64,000 nucleotides of DNA from the IMG/VR virus record IMGVR_UViG_3300042520_002054, positions 56,709 to 120,708 of that record, one strand, 5' to 3'. The number at the start of each line of letters is the position of its first letter. The first letter of the stretch is position 1. Below, in pieces: positions 55,528-64,000 of the stretch. The notes beneath the pieces are model-generated. The model saw nothing but the letters and a program-made list of their open reading frames with translations. It was not told the DNA's origin and did no database searches. Made by a program: the position numbers and the translations under genes. The DNA comes from a virus.

Positions 55528-58500
55528 TTATTCTTGCATACCGTTAAGTGCATTCCACAACATTTGCTGCTGATTCATACCTGGTGACATTACTGCACCA
55601 TTTGTACCGATACCAAGATTCTGATTATTTAAACGCATTTGTACAGCACGGGCTGCAGCTGCTCCTGCTTGTTTTGCAGCTTCTTCTCCTTTACTGATAT
55701 TAGCTCTATAACCTTCATCATAAGCAGTAGCAACAGATGAAGCTATTTGACTAGGATCGTATAAACCAGGATTAGTTCCGACAATGGCTCCTGTATACAT
55801 ATCGCGAGGATCATATCCTTGAGCAAAATTAATAGAACCATCAAGAGCATTTACTCTATAAGAAGGTGTAAGAAGTGGAAGCCATTCATTAGTCTTCTGA
55901 GCATTTGTAACACCTTCCATCCAGTTTGCTAAGTTACGATATTTAATTTGTCTTCTCTCATTCTCAGCAGCTTGACCTTTAATAGCAAGTGCATCATTGT
56001 AAGCTCCACGTAACTTAGTGTTCTCTAACATTCCTTGACGCAACGCTTGAGCATTTCTTGCATTTGTATTATTAACAATACCAACATTACCTTGCTCATA
56101 TTGTGAAATAACATTTGCAATATCTTCAGCAGATTGACCAGAGTATCCCATAACATTAGCACGTGCAACTTGACCATCGCTGGTGTTTTCTACTAAGTCT
56201 ACACCTTTGTTAAATTGTTCTTGTCTAGCAGCAATTTGCCTAGCAGGATCAAGTAATACATAGTCTTCTTCGACAATAGGTACTTGATAAAGTACAGGAT
56301 CAAATTCTGTAACTTTATCTGTAAGACCTACCGCAAATTTTCCAATATCTTGTAACCACCAGTTTTTAGGAACATCTTTTGGAATTTTACCTTTTGTTTT
56401 CGTTATTCCAGTACAGGCAGCATCTCTTTCTGCAACAGTATTGTAAAATACAGCACCCGCTGGAGCTTCTTCTTTTTTACCTTGACCCGATTGACCATTT
56501 TCTCCTTCTACAGAAGAAGGAACACACCAATACACTATTTCAGGAGTTGGTATTTTTCCCGGAGTACTAAAATCAGGAATAGCATCATAGTGTTCAAGAC
56601 CCCATTTAGTGTCATTTTTCATGACTTCTCTAAACTTGTCCGTAGGTAATACTTTTTGGAAAGCCGGGTAATAAGTTTTTTCCATAAACTCTTTATTGTT
56701 ATAAAGAGCTTTCGGATCTTTTAATTGATCATCAGTTACACCAGTAATACCAAGTAATTCAAAATATTTTTTACGAGTAGCAAGCTCATCTAATTTACCA
56801 GCTTCTTCAGCGCCAATAAACTTTCTTACAAACTTTGATTCAAAGTCTTGTGGTTTTAATCCTGCATAAAAGTAATTATAGTCTTTAGCAGAACCGCTTA
56901 CTCGAGCTGCACCACTTTGAACAACATCTTTAAAACCATAAGATGTAAGAACACTAGCAACTTGATCTCTTACTTCAGGTGTAGTACCATCAGGTAGTTG
57001 CACTCTCCACTGCTTTCTATTATTATCCCAAGTAACGTATTGTTTTACACTTTCTAATTCTTTTGGTAATCCTGGTTTAGTATTAGAATTGTTATTAGAA
57101 TCACTATTAGAGTTATTTGCTGGTGCAGAAGCATTTGTTCTTGCTGCTTTGGCTTCTTCTAATGTATTATAGTAAGTACCCTTATATTCATAAACTGTTT
57201 TACCAGCTGAATTTTTAGCTTCATATATTTTGTCATCTTCGCTACCACCAGCTTGAAATACAGGAATTAATCCACCTTTTTCAAATGTTCTACCAGTTCT
57301 AGTATACTGAGGTTGAGCATTCATATTACCTTCTAGACCACCTTGAACATTTGCTGAAGAACCAACAGCTCCAGAACCGACAAATACAGGTTTACCACCA
57401 ACATCTACAAATTTATTTCCTTTTCTGGCAGCTAGAATATCCTCATCAGTTAAATAAGTCAATGGTGCTTTATCATTTCTTTGATATACAACATTACCTT
57501 GTTGATCATATGTAATGTTTAAAGGTCTAACTACAACAGCGGGACCGGCTTTTTCATGTGTAACATTTACAGCAACACCTGGTGTACTACTACCTACTGA
57601 CTCACTCCAACCTTGAGTATATGCGAAAGGATCTACAATTTCATAATAACTTTTACCATCAAGAGAAAACTGTTGACCTTGTTCATATTCTCTTTTTTCT
57701 ACATTGCTCAGAATTCGTTTATTTCCCGGACCTACAGGTTGAGGAACCGCATCTTCAGGTCTGGTACCGTAATTCAAATATTCAACGCCTCTAATTCGAT
57801 TAGGTAAACCTTTACCATAAACATTATCATATGTAGGTAACCATTCTTTTTTAGATAAAGTTTCATATCTGTCTTTATCCATCTTAAGCTCTTTTCCGTT
57901 TTGAGGATTTACTAGAATTACAGTATCTCCAGTACCCCAACCCGGCTTATCTTCAGTAGCTTTCCAATAGTACTTTACACCATTGATATAAATAGGTGTT
58001 GTTTTATTGTAAATAGGATCACCAGCTGTTTCAAATTTTGTAAGACCACCATGCTTTGCTTGATTAAGCTCAGCACCCATAAGTGGAGCAGCAATAGAAG
58101 GAACACCATTAGGAAATCCTTTCATTGATTCTTGTACTAATGCAAGTTCAGCAAGTTTTTGTGAATTCTTTTTAACCATGTCACCTGCTGTTCTTTTTGT
58201 AATTGCGTCGGCGTCATCGCTCTTCATTAATTGCATGTACTTATTAATGTCATATTGCTTAGCAATTTCCGCAGGTGTGTAACCACCTTTCTTAAACGAT
58301 TTTCCAAATCTTGCTAAAACTTCTTCATCTTTAATTGCAAGTTTTCGAGTATCAGAAAATATAAAAGATCCACCCGGAACATTGAGAGGTACACCACCTT
58401 TAGAGTGACGTTTACCAGTAATTTTAAAATGCTCTAAGAACCCATCATTATTAAGATCTCCCACAATAGTTTCCCCACCTTCAGCTTCAATATTAGCTTC

Positions 58501-58641
58501 AGATCTAGGTACTGCACCCATTGTATCGGAAATAGGGGTGTTACCCTTATTCTCATAAGGATCAAACGCACTGCCTCTAACCAATCCGTAGTTTCGTTGG
58601 TCTCCTGTGCTTCCAGGTTTTTTAGTGATTCTTACTTTCAT
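55528..58641 (-). CDS. large virion protein with conserved Gly-rich N-terminal motif (1037 aa)
   Basis: Residues about 51-97 read IEAEGGETIVGDLNNDG, then FKITGKRHSKGGVPLNVPGG, then SFIFSDT. This motif recurs in structural proteins of large Bacteroidetes phages, as 'E.GE...gd......i.GkrHs.GG.p..vP.gsfvfSd'. It may be a self-assembling or protease-recognised domain. Later parts are helical and Asp/Lys-rich, with 'KHGGLTKFETAGD' and 'KGGLIPVFQAGGSEDD' Gly-Gly linkers, low-complexity Asn/Ser (ANNSNSDSNNNSN), and a Gly/Asn/Ala-rich end. It is the second gene of the large virion run and has an 83-bp leader with a nested palindrome. Probably a structural or portal-proximal cargo protein. Confidence 0.6.
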   Translation of the reverse strand: MKVRITKKPGSTGDQRNYGLVRGSAFDPYENKGNTPISDTMGAVPRSEANIEAEGGETIVGDLNNDGFLEHFKITGKRHSKGGVPLNVPGGSFIFSDTRKLAIKDEEVLARFGKSFKKGGYTPAEIAKQYDINKYMQLMKSDDADAITKRTAGDMVKKNSQKLAELALVQESMKGFPNGVPSIAAPLMGAELNQAKHGGLTKFETAGDPIYNKTTPIYINGVKYYWKATEDKPGWGTGDTVILVNPQNGKELKMDKDRYETLSKKEWLPTYDNVYGKGLPNRIRGVEYLNYGTRPEDAVPQPVGPGNKRILSNVEKREYEQGQQFSLDGKSYYEIVDPFAYTQGWSESVGSSTPGVAVNVTHEKAGPAVVVRPLNITYDQQGNVVYQRNDKAPLTYLTDEDILAARKGNKFVDVGGKPVFVGSGAVGSSANVQGGLEGNMNAQPQYTRTGRTFEKGGLIPVFQAGGSEDDKIYEAKNSAGKTVYEYKGTYYNTLEEAKAARTNASAPANNSNSDSNNNSNTKPGLPKELESVKQYVTWDNNRKQWRVQLPDGTTPEVRDQVASVLTSYGFKDVVQSGAARVSGSAKDYNYFYAGLKPQDFESKFVRKFIGAEEAGKLDELATRKKYFELLGITGVTDDQLKDPKALYNNKEFMEKTYYPAFQKVLPTDKFREVMKNDTKWGLEHYDAIPDFSTPGKIPTPEIVYWCVPSSVEGENGQSGQGKKEEAPAGAVFYNTVAERDAACTGITKTKGKIPKDVPKNWWLQDIGKFAVGLTDKVTEFDPVLYQVPIVEEDYVLLDPARQIAARQEQFNKGVDLVENTSDGQVARANVMGYSGQSAEDIANVISQYEQGNVGIVNNTNARNAQALRQGMLENTKLRGAYNDALAIKGQAAENERRQIKYRNLANWMEGVTNAQKTNEWLPLLTPSYRVNALDGSINFAQGYDPRDMYTGAIVGTNPGLYDPSQIASSVATAYDEGYRANISKGEEAAKQAGAAAARAVQMRLNNQNLGIGTNGAVMSPGMNQQQMLWNALNGMQE

Positions 58642-58658
58642 AAACTTTTAAAGTTTAA

Positions 58659-58689
58659 AAATGTAAACGGATTTAAATCCCCTACATTT
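58659..58689 (-). repeat. Nested palindrome in the leader of the 1037-aa gene
   Basis: Outer arms AAATGTA (58659-58665) and TACATTT (58683-58689) enclose the perfect palindrome GGATTTAAATCC (58669-58680). It lies about 18 nt before the start codon. It may be an operator or an mRNA hairpin that adjusts translation. Confidence 0.5.
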
Positions 58690-58724
58690 AGAATTTACAA
58701 TATTTTACGCAGATTACCATAGGA

Positions 58725-61700
58725 TTAATCAAGAAACTCAATCTCTCCACCAGCTGCCATGATTGCAGCAATCTGCTGAGGTGTTAAATCATACTCACCA
58801 CCTTCTTCAAATCCAGGACCAAATCCATAATTAAATTGGTTTCCTTGATCTTGCGCATAAGTAGTTTTATTTGCAATAAAATTCTGTCCTTGTGCACGGT
58901 TTGTAGTATACTGACCAAACATGTCTCTATTCACGTAGTTGTTATCAAATCTAAAATCTGTGTTACCATATTTCTGAAGATTTGCTTCATATTCTTTTAG
59001 AGTATCTTTTCTATTCTTACGATTTGCAATTGTACTAATTGCTGAGATAGTTCCGTATGCTAGTGCTTGTCCTTCAGGATCAAGCTCCATAGATCGTGTT
59101 TTAACAGTAGGAGCAGCTGCAGTATTAGTCTGCCCTGTTGTACCTGTCTGTTGTTGTGCAGGAGCTGCTTGTTGTTGAGAGTTTGCAAGTTTCCATGATT
59201 CAACATATGCTTGATAGTCTTTTTCATCTTGAAGTTCTTGACCCATCAAACCTCTACCATTTTGCGCCATCCACTCATCTTTAGTAAGCATTGGTTCTCC
59301 ACCAACATCAAACTTCTGCATATAGTAACCACCGTATTTTGCCATGTTAGAAAAGTCTGTAGAACCTGCAGGAATATAGTCTACACCCATTGGGGGTACA
59401 CTAAGTTGCATTTGCTGCTTTCTACGCAGTTCCTCTTGAATAGGTTCTTGATACATACCTGGTTGTTTCCACTGATTCATTAATTCTTTCTGATCTTTTC
59501 TCTGCTGAACAACATCGGTAGTTCTGGTTTCACCAGTCTTGGTATTAGTTTCTGTAACATTTTTTGAAGCAGGACCAAACAATTTTCTGTACCCTAATGC
59601 AACGTTGTTAATTGCACCTGCACCTAACGCAATAGCTGCAAGATCACCAAAGAAACCTTTATCATCCATTCCTTCAATAGCATACAAAGAAGGGTTTAAT
59701 GTAGTGTTTGCACCAAAATTCACCATTGTTCTTGTAGGTTTATCTTGGTAAGCTGCAATATTCCTGTTTGTAACTGTTTTTGTTTTAGTCCAGTCACCTT
59801 CTTCACCACCACCAATCATTCTTTTCAAAATTTTATCTTGTACTTCTTCAGGAAGAGATTGGAATCCCTCATTCTGTGGTTCACCACCTTCTGCCCAAGT
59901 ACCAAAACGTTTGTGCCAGTACAGAGGTGAAAATGGATCTTTTGCTTTAGCAGAATCCTTACCACCCATACGGTCCCAAAAACGATCTCTACGTTTTTCT
60001 GATCCATGCTGTGTATAATCTTTCATACCATCATATCCACCATGAACTACTTTATAATCATCACCTTTCTTTGCAAGTACCATCCATTTTTTACCAGGAC
60101 GTGTGCTATTTTTTTTGACACCAACCTTTGAAAAACCCATGTTTTTGTAACGCTCCGGGATACCACCTTCTCTCATTTCTTCAGGCTCTTCTTGTTCTCC
60201 ATATTGCATGTAATCATTGATTGCAGTAGCAGAATGATTCATTACAGATATTTTATCACTAACCCATGGATCTAAATCCGATTCTGGAGTAATGAAATTC
60301 TTAAGATTATTTAATCTGTCAATCATAGCATTTACTTGTGTAAGCGCCATTCCTCCATCAGCTTCACCACCATCTTCAGCAAACATCATAGCTAATTTTG
60401 CTAACTGAAGTTTATCTTTCATATCCATATTTTGAATTTGCTTTAAAGGATTTGACATACCACCAAACTGATAAAAATTTGTTGGGACAAACACGGGTTG
60501 GTTTAACATGTCGTTATAATTTACACCACCCATTTCTTTTACATAGAATCCTCCTTCTGGTGCTGGTGCCCATGATTGACCACTAGCAATAAATTCCTGA
60601 TAGTTTTGTGGATTATCAGATGCTATTGGTTTTCTTACTTGTGCTGCAACTTCTTGTTTTTTTCTTGCTAACATTCCTTGATCAAATGCTTGTCTTTGCT
60701 CATTTGTTGCATCATTATAACTTACGTATTTTCTAAGATTTTCACGTGAAGCAAAGTTTTTATTTGCTGATGCAAAATCAGAACCATAATCAGTTCTTAC
60801 GCCATTAATATCAGTACTGACTTTAGGAACCATTTGATTAAGAGTCTTTAGTCCTATAAATCCATCTACTCTTGATATTCCGTTTTTAAAACTATTTGCT
60901 GTTCTTACACCTAATTGTCCTGAGTCTGTATTACCAGCAGCCATGTTTAAGAAATAAGATTGATAATCTTTAACTCTGTTTTTATCAATTGAAGAATTAG
61001 GATTTTCTTGGTTGTACTTCTTAATTAGTTCATATCCTAATTTTTTATCATGGTTATATCTTTCATCTGAAGCAGCACCAGATCTTTTTGCATACTTAAC
61101 AAACTCATTCCAATTGTTAAGATCTTGAGGTGATAGTGAATTTACTTCAGGTTGTCCACCGTCTTCCAATTGTCCTCCGCATTCAAAGCATCCACCTTCA
61201 GCAGCCTTTTTCCAGCTACCTCCGCGCTGTTTATACCATTTAGCAGCAAAACCATTTGCGTATGCAGAAGGATACACATCATATTTAGCTTTAGCAGCAG
61301 CTTTTGCTCTACTCCATAGTGAAGGATTTGTCGGTACATTACCACCTGATTTCATATCAGATAGTTCACCACCGTTCTCATATCCAAGCTTTTTCATATA
61401 TGCTTTTAATTTAGGGTCAGATTGTAATAATTTCATGTCTTGATTAACCATTGAAGAATAATTAGGATCTCCAGGGTTATAGTTCTGAATACCTTTTTTC
61501 TTAATTCTTTGTGCGGCAAGATGAAAGCTATCTAATGAACCAAGATCAGGTGTGGATTCTATTTTCTTATAATAATTAGCTATAAGTTGTGGATTCTTAT
61601 TTAAATAATTATCTATAGCTTTTACATCTACCACTTCATAGTTCCATCCATGATTATCTTTATGTACTTTAACACCTGGAACTTGTTTATCAGCTAAAAA

Positions 61701-62669
61701 TCTAGTAAAATCATAAGGCATATATTCTTCTGCTACATCCCATCCTGAAACTAAATTTTGTTTACTGCCAGATCTTAATTTATTTTGCCATGCACCAGAA
61801 CCAAAAGTAGATTCTCTACCCACAAGAGATAACATAACCCATGGGTCTACATTATTGTCCTTTGCAGCTTTCACAATATCATTTATCATTTCAGGATCAA
61901 CATTAGCTCCTGCAAAACGACCTGATGATAAACTTATTGATTCAGGACTATCATATTTTTTATGATCATTATCTTTTAACTTATCATAAACTTCTTGCGA
62001 TCTATCATAGTACTGTTGATAAGTATCTTTATATCCATAAGTACGTACTGGTGCAACTGGTACCTTAACTGGTGCAGAATTTGAAGTAGTTTTACTAGGT
62101 TCATCGCTAAACAAATAGTTATACAATTTTGATGCTCCGAGCATAAGATTAAATCCAGCGGGTGGTATCATATATCCATATTGAGCTAATTCAAGCTCAC
62201 CACCTTCTTCTTTCTTGTGGTTATATGAAATTCTTTTACTAGATGTTTTTTCTCTTTTAAATCTTGCTTTTTCAGCAGAAGATAATTCTGAAGCTGTTTT
62301 CGGAGTATCAGTAGATACTCTTTTAGAAGGACGACATGCAGGATAACCTTTACGTTTTTGACCTTCTTGTCTACCACATTCTTTACCTGTCTTAACATCT
62401 ACCCACTTTTCAGCAAACCATCTGTCGAGACCGCCATGCTGACCACCATTACCCATTACAGGTATTTCTAAAACACTACTACCCCCAAACTGATACTCTT
62501 CTCCGGGATACATTATTTGACTATTACCCATATTGTCTATTCCTAAAACAGGGAAATCAACATTCTTCATGGAAATTCTACCACTAGGAATAACATTGAA
62601 AGGTCTATTACGATCAACACTATTGCGTTCGTAACCGTACAAAGAAATATATTTATCTAAGTCTTTCAT
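58725..62669 (-). CDS. modular virion protein with lytic transglycosylase-like domain (1314 aa)
   Basis: A modular protein of small cassettes joined by Gly-Gly/acidic linkers. Cassette 1 (about 81-152): RWFAEKWVDVKTGKECGR, KRKGYPACRPSKRVST, SAEKARFKREKTSSKR, similar to DUF5872-type viral domains. Cassette 2 (about 257-430): a lytic transglycosylase-like fold, DPEMINDIVKAAKDN, VMLSLVGRESTFGSGAW with candidate catalytic E286. Cassette 3 (about 450-490): KYDVYPSAYANGFAAKWYK, RGGSWKKAAEGG. Cassette 4 (about 838-928): MGFSKVGVKKNSTRPGKKW, KKGDDYKVVHGGYDGM, DPFSPLYWHKRFGTWAEGG. The muralytic domain could open the cell wall during injection. It abuts the window-edge gene by one base. Domain homologies are from memory of similar sequences; only the transglycosylase reading implies a reaction. 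Confidence 0.68.
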   Translation of the reverse strand: MKDLDKYISLYGYERNSVDRNRPFNVIPSGRISMKNVDFPVLGIDNMGNSQIMYPGEEYQFGGSSVLEIPVMGNGGQHGGLDRWFAEKWVDVKTGKECGRQEGQKRKGYPACRPSKRVSTDTPKTASELSSAEKARFKREKTSSKRISYNHKKEEGGELELAQYGYMIPPAGFNLMLGASKLYNYLFSDEPSKTTSNSAPVKVPVAPVRTYGYKDTYQQYYDRSQEVYDKLKDNDHKKYDSPESISLSSGRFAGANVDPEMINDIVKAAKDNNVDPWVMLSLVGRESTFGSGAWQNKLRSGSKQNLVSGWDVAEEYMPYDFTRFLADKQVPGVKVHKDNHGWNYEVVDVKAIDNYLNKNPQLIANYYKKIESTPDLGSLDSFHLAAQRIKKKGIQNYNPGDPNYSSMVNQDMKLLQSDPKLKAYMKKLGYENGGELSDMKSGGNVPTNPSLWSRAKAAAKAKYDVYPSAYANGFAAKWYKQRGGSWKKAAEGGCFECGGQLEDGGQPEVNSLSPQDLNNWNEFVKYAKRSGAASDERYNHDKKLGYELIKKYNQENPNSSIDKNRVKDYQSYFLNMAAGNTDSGQLGVRTANSFKNGISRVDGFIGLKTLNQMVPKVSTDINGVRTDYGSDFASANKNFASRENLRKYVSYNDATNEQRQAFDQGMLARKKQEVAAQVRKPIASDNPQNYQEFIASGQSWAPAPEGGFYVKEMGGVNYNDMLNQPVFVPTNFYQFGGMSNPLKQIQNMDMKDKLQLAKLAMMFAEDGGEADGGMALTQVNAMIDRLNNLKNFITPESDLDPWVSDKISVMNHSATAINDYMQYGEQEEPEEMREGGIPERYKNMGFSKVGVKKNSTRPGKKWMVLAKKGDDYKVVHGGYDGMKDYTQHGSEKRRDRFWDRMGGKDSAKAKDPFSPLYWHKRFGTWAEGGEPQNEGFQSLPEEVQDKILKRMIGGGEEGDWTKTKTVTNRNIAAYQDKPTRTMVNFGANTTLNPSLYAIEGMDDKGFFGDLAAIALGAGAINNVALGYRKLFGPASKNVTETNTKTGETRTTDVVQQRKDQKELMNQWKQPGMYQEPIQEELRRKQQMQLSVPPMGVDYIPAGSTDFSNMAKYGGYYMQKFDVGGEPMLTKDEWMAQNGRGLMGQELQDEKDYQAYVESWKLANSQQQAAPAQQQTGTTGQTNTAAAPTVKTRSMELDPEGQALAYGTISAISTIANRKNRKDTLKEYEANLQKYGNTDFRFDNNYVNRDMFGQYTTNRAQGQNFIANKTTYAQDQGNQFNYGFGPGFEEGGEYDLTPQQIAAIMAAGGEIEFLD

Positions 62670-64000
62670 TATCTAAAACTCAATAATTGTTTTGTCGTAA
62701 ATAATTTCAATAGCATTTTAATCTCACCGCTTACATTACGTCTCAGCAATAAACGATTACCATAATGACGGAATTTCTTACGCTCAAGAGGTGGTTTTGC
62801 ATAATCAACATAAGTGGGGTTAATCCTCTTCTTGTATCCATTTGCTTCAGTAATCCACATTGGTGTTGCACCTGCAGCAAACTCAAATCTATTTCTAGTT
62901 ACATCCCAGAATTGATTAAACCTATACTTATTTTCTTCTTTTGAAAAATGAATATCAATTGAGTTTGTACCGACAATCGGATATTGTAACAATGCAACAG
63001 GATTATTTTTGGGTTTTATTTGCATATTCAAATTACCAGAAATCTGTTCATTGTTAAATATTACAGCTCGATCAAAATTGTGATCTAGAGGAGAGAAGCT
63101 ATCTTGACAATCATTATAATACTTGTAGTTTTCAAGTAAGTACTCTACACTTCTAGTTGTAGTAACATTGTTTCCACTAGTAACTGGAAATTCAACTTCC
63201 CATGGATAATCTATACCATAGTAATTAGAGTATAAATCACATCTGTCGTTGTGCTTCCAAAACTCAGCACCCTTAATTGTTAAGAAATGCTCATATGCAG
63301 GTAATGTCAAACTAGGATGCCAATCGTGAAAACTAACCCATACTTTAGACTTAGGATCATAACTGATTGTCCAGCTGCAGTCTTCAAAATATTTAGGATT
63401 TGTAAGTTCAACATAGCATCTGCTACCAACCGGTGTTAAAGGTTGGTTTTCTATTAGATTGTAATTACAAGGAACATAAAACTTCTTAGCTTCTATGTCA
63501 TATTTAATTTCTGGTAGTAATGGTTTAAAATCTCTTTTTGTAAAATAGATCAAATCATACTGACCATCATATATTGTCTGGCAACCAATTCCTTCAACAG
63601 GATTATCATAGAGATCATAATCAGGAAATGCTTGCAATAACTTAGATGGTAAGTACTCAGCAAACCAGAGACGCATACCGTTACGAGATATTTCTTCTAA
63701 ACCTCCGCCACCATATTGAACCACTTTACCAATTTTCTGAGAAATGTAAAACAATCCATAAGGAGTATTAACAGCAGATCTATGACTTTGACAGCTTCCA
63801 TATTCAAGAATATCGTCAGCATTTACAAGTGACTGCATATTTTGTTGGAAAAGTCCACCATCACCAATAGTTATCTTAGTACCACCTTGAGTCTGTAGTG
63901 TATCTACACCAACAAATCTTGTAGGTTCAGAATCTTCATATAGAATAACAGCTCCGTTTTCATTAAGCGATTTGATGTTATTCACCTTACCGCCAAAATC
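62669..64000 (-). CDS. probable tail/portal-region virion protein, 5' end beyond window
   Basis: The reading frame stays open to base 64000, so the gene is cut by the window edge. The only nearby start is a GTG at 63985-63983, preceded in frame by DFGGK, so it is probably internal. The visible ~440 residues are beta-rich with Tyr/Asn/Trp-rich, Cys-containing segments (GDGGLFQQNMQSLVNADD, CSWTISYDPKSKVWVSFHDW). The end is a basic region (RKKFRHYGNRLLLRRNVSG). The style fits a tail-hub, muzzle or stopper protein as known from crAss-like phages, but I cannot name it. It shares one base with the next gene's start, so it is in the same operon. Confidence 0.6.
   Translation of the reverse strand, partial: DFGGKVNNIKSLNENGAVILYEDSEPTRFVGVDTLQTQGGTKITIGDGGLFQQNMQSLVNADDILEYGSCQSHRSAVNTPYGLFYISQKIGKVVQYGGGGLEEISRNGMRLWFAEYLPSKLLQAFPDYDLYDNPVEGIGCQTIYDGQYDLIYFTKRDFKPLLPEIKYDIEAKKFYVPCNYNLIENQPLTPVGSRCYVELTNPKYFEDCSWTISYDPKSKVWVSFHDWHPSLTLPAYEHFLTIKGAEFWKHNDRCDLYSNYYGIDYPWEVEFPVTSGNNVTTTRSVEYLLENYKYYNDCQDSFSPLDHNFDRAVIFNNEQISGNLNMQIKPKNNPVALLQYPIVGTNSIDIHFSKEENKYRFNQFWDVTRNRFEFAAGATPMWITEANGYKKRINPTYVDYAKPPLERKKFRHYGNRLLLRRNVSGEIKMLLKLFTTKQLLSFR

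Noticed and set aside
1-64000. Alternative genetic code, as in some crAss-like phages
   Set aside because: TAA, TAG and TGA all end recognisable genes at expected positions (for example TAG after the DNA polymerase, TGA after the primase), and no gene has in-frame stops.
1-64000. tRNA genes or CRISPR arrays
   Set aside because: The gaps between genes are short and show no cloverleaf or regularly spaced repeats. Repeats in the fibre genes are coding.

Overview
The window looks like part of a large double-stranded DNA bacteriophage genome of the crAss-like type (Crassvirales), probably infecting a member of the Bacteroidetes. Four things support this. One is a giant virion protein carrying the multi-subunit-type RNA polymerase signature of crAss-like phages (RIPT...SM...IIVP...DLDID). 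Another is a run of very large, head-to-tail virion genes. Host-type promoters of the Bacteroidetes form (TTTG, about 20 nt, TAnnTTTG) are present. Finally, A-rich leaders stand where Shine-Dalgarno sequences would be expected. TAA, TAG and TGA all end genes, so the standard bacterial code applies. I saw no tRNA, rRNA, insertion sequence, integrase or CRISPR array.

Layout. (1) 1-10181, plus strand: replication, recombination and nucleotide genes. In order these are the end of a DnaB-type helicase, an unknown, a Sak4-like RecA-fold ATPase, a probable ssDNA-binding protein, a Toprim primase, a RusA-like resolvase, a PD-(D/E)XK exonuclease, two unknowns, a family B DNA polymerase, a DUF932-like protein, a 52-aa small protein, a dNMP kinase and an unknown. 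(2) 10212-12066, minus strand: a lysis cassette of a membrane/coiled-coil protein, a holin, a spanin-like protein and an amidase. (3) 12067-12410: a 344-bp divergent control region with a leader hairpin, promoter motifs, an inverted repeat and a possible 37-aa ORF. (4) 12411-16356, plus strand: nrdB, nrdA, thyX and an unknown, for dNTP supply. (5) 16444-64000, minus strand: virion genes. Read in the direction of transcription (right to left) these are a probable tail/portal-region protein cut by the window edge, a 1314-aa modular protein with a lytic transglycosylase-like domain, proteins of 1037, 872 and 1334 aa, the 3648-aa zincin-RNA polymerase protein, a 2232-aa PD-(D/E)XK nuclease protein, two small fibre or baseplate proteins, two giant tail fibres each ending in an S74-type chaperone, a Cys-rich Fn3 protein, and three small proteins.

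How the parts fit. The phage would inject its own polymerase and associated large proteins to start transcription, copy its DNA with the plus-strand replisome and recombination genes, feed that with NrdAB, ThyX and the dNMP kinase, and end with the four-gene lysis cassette. Opposing transcription units meet at two strong bidirectional hairpin terminators (10164-10189 and 16390-16417). A recurring intergenic sequence close to TTAAATTTGTAGAACTT lies upstream of several units and is the best candidate for a shared phage promoter.
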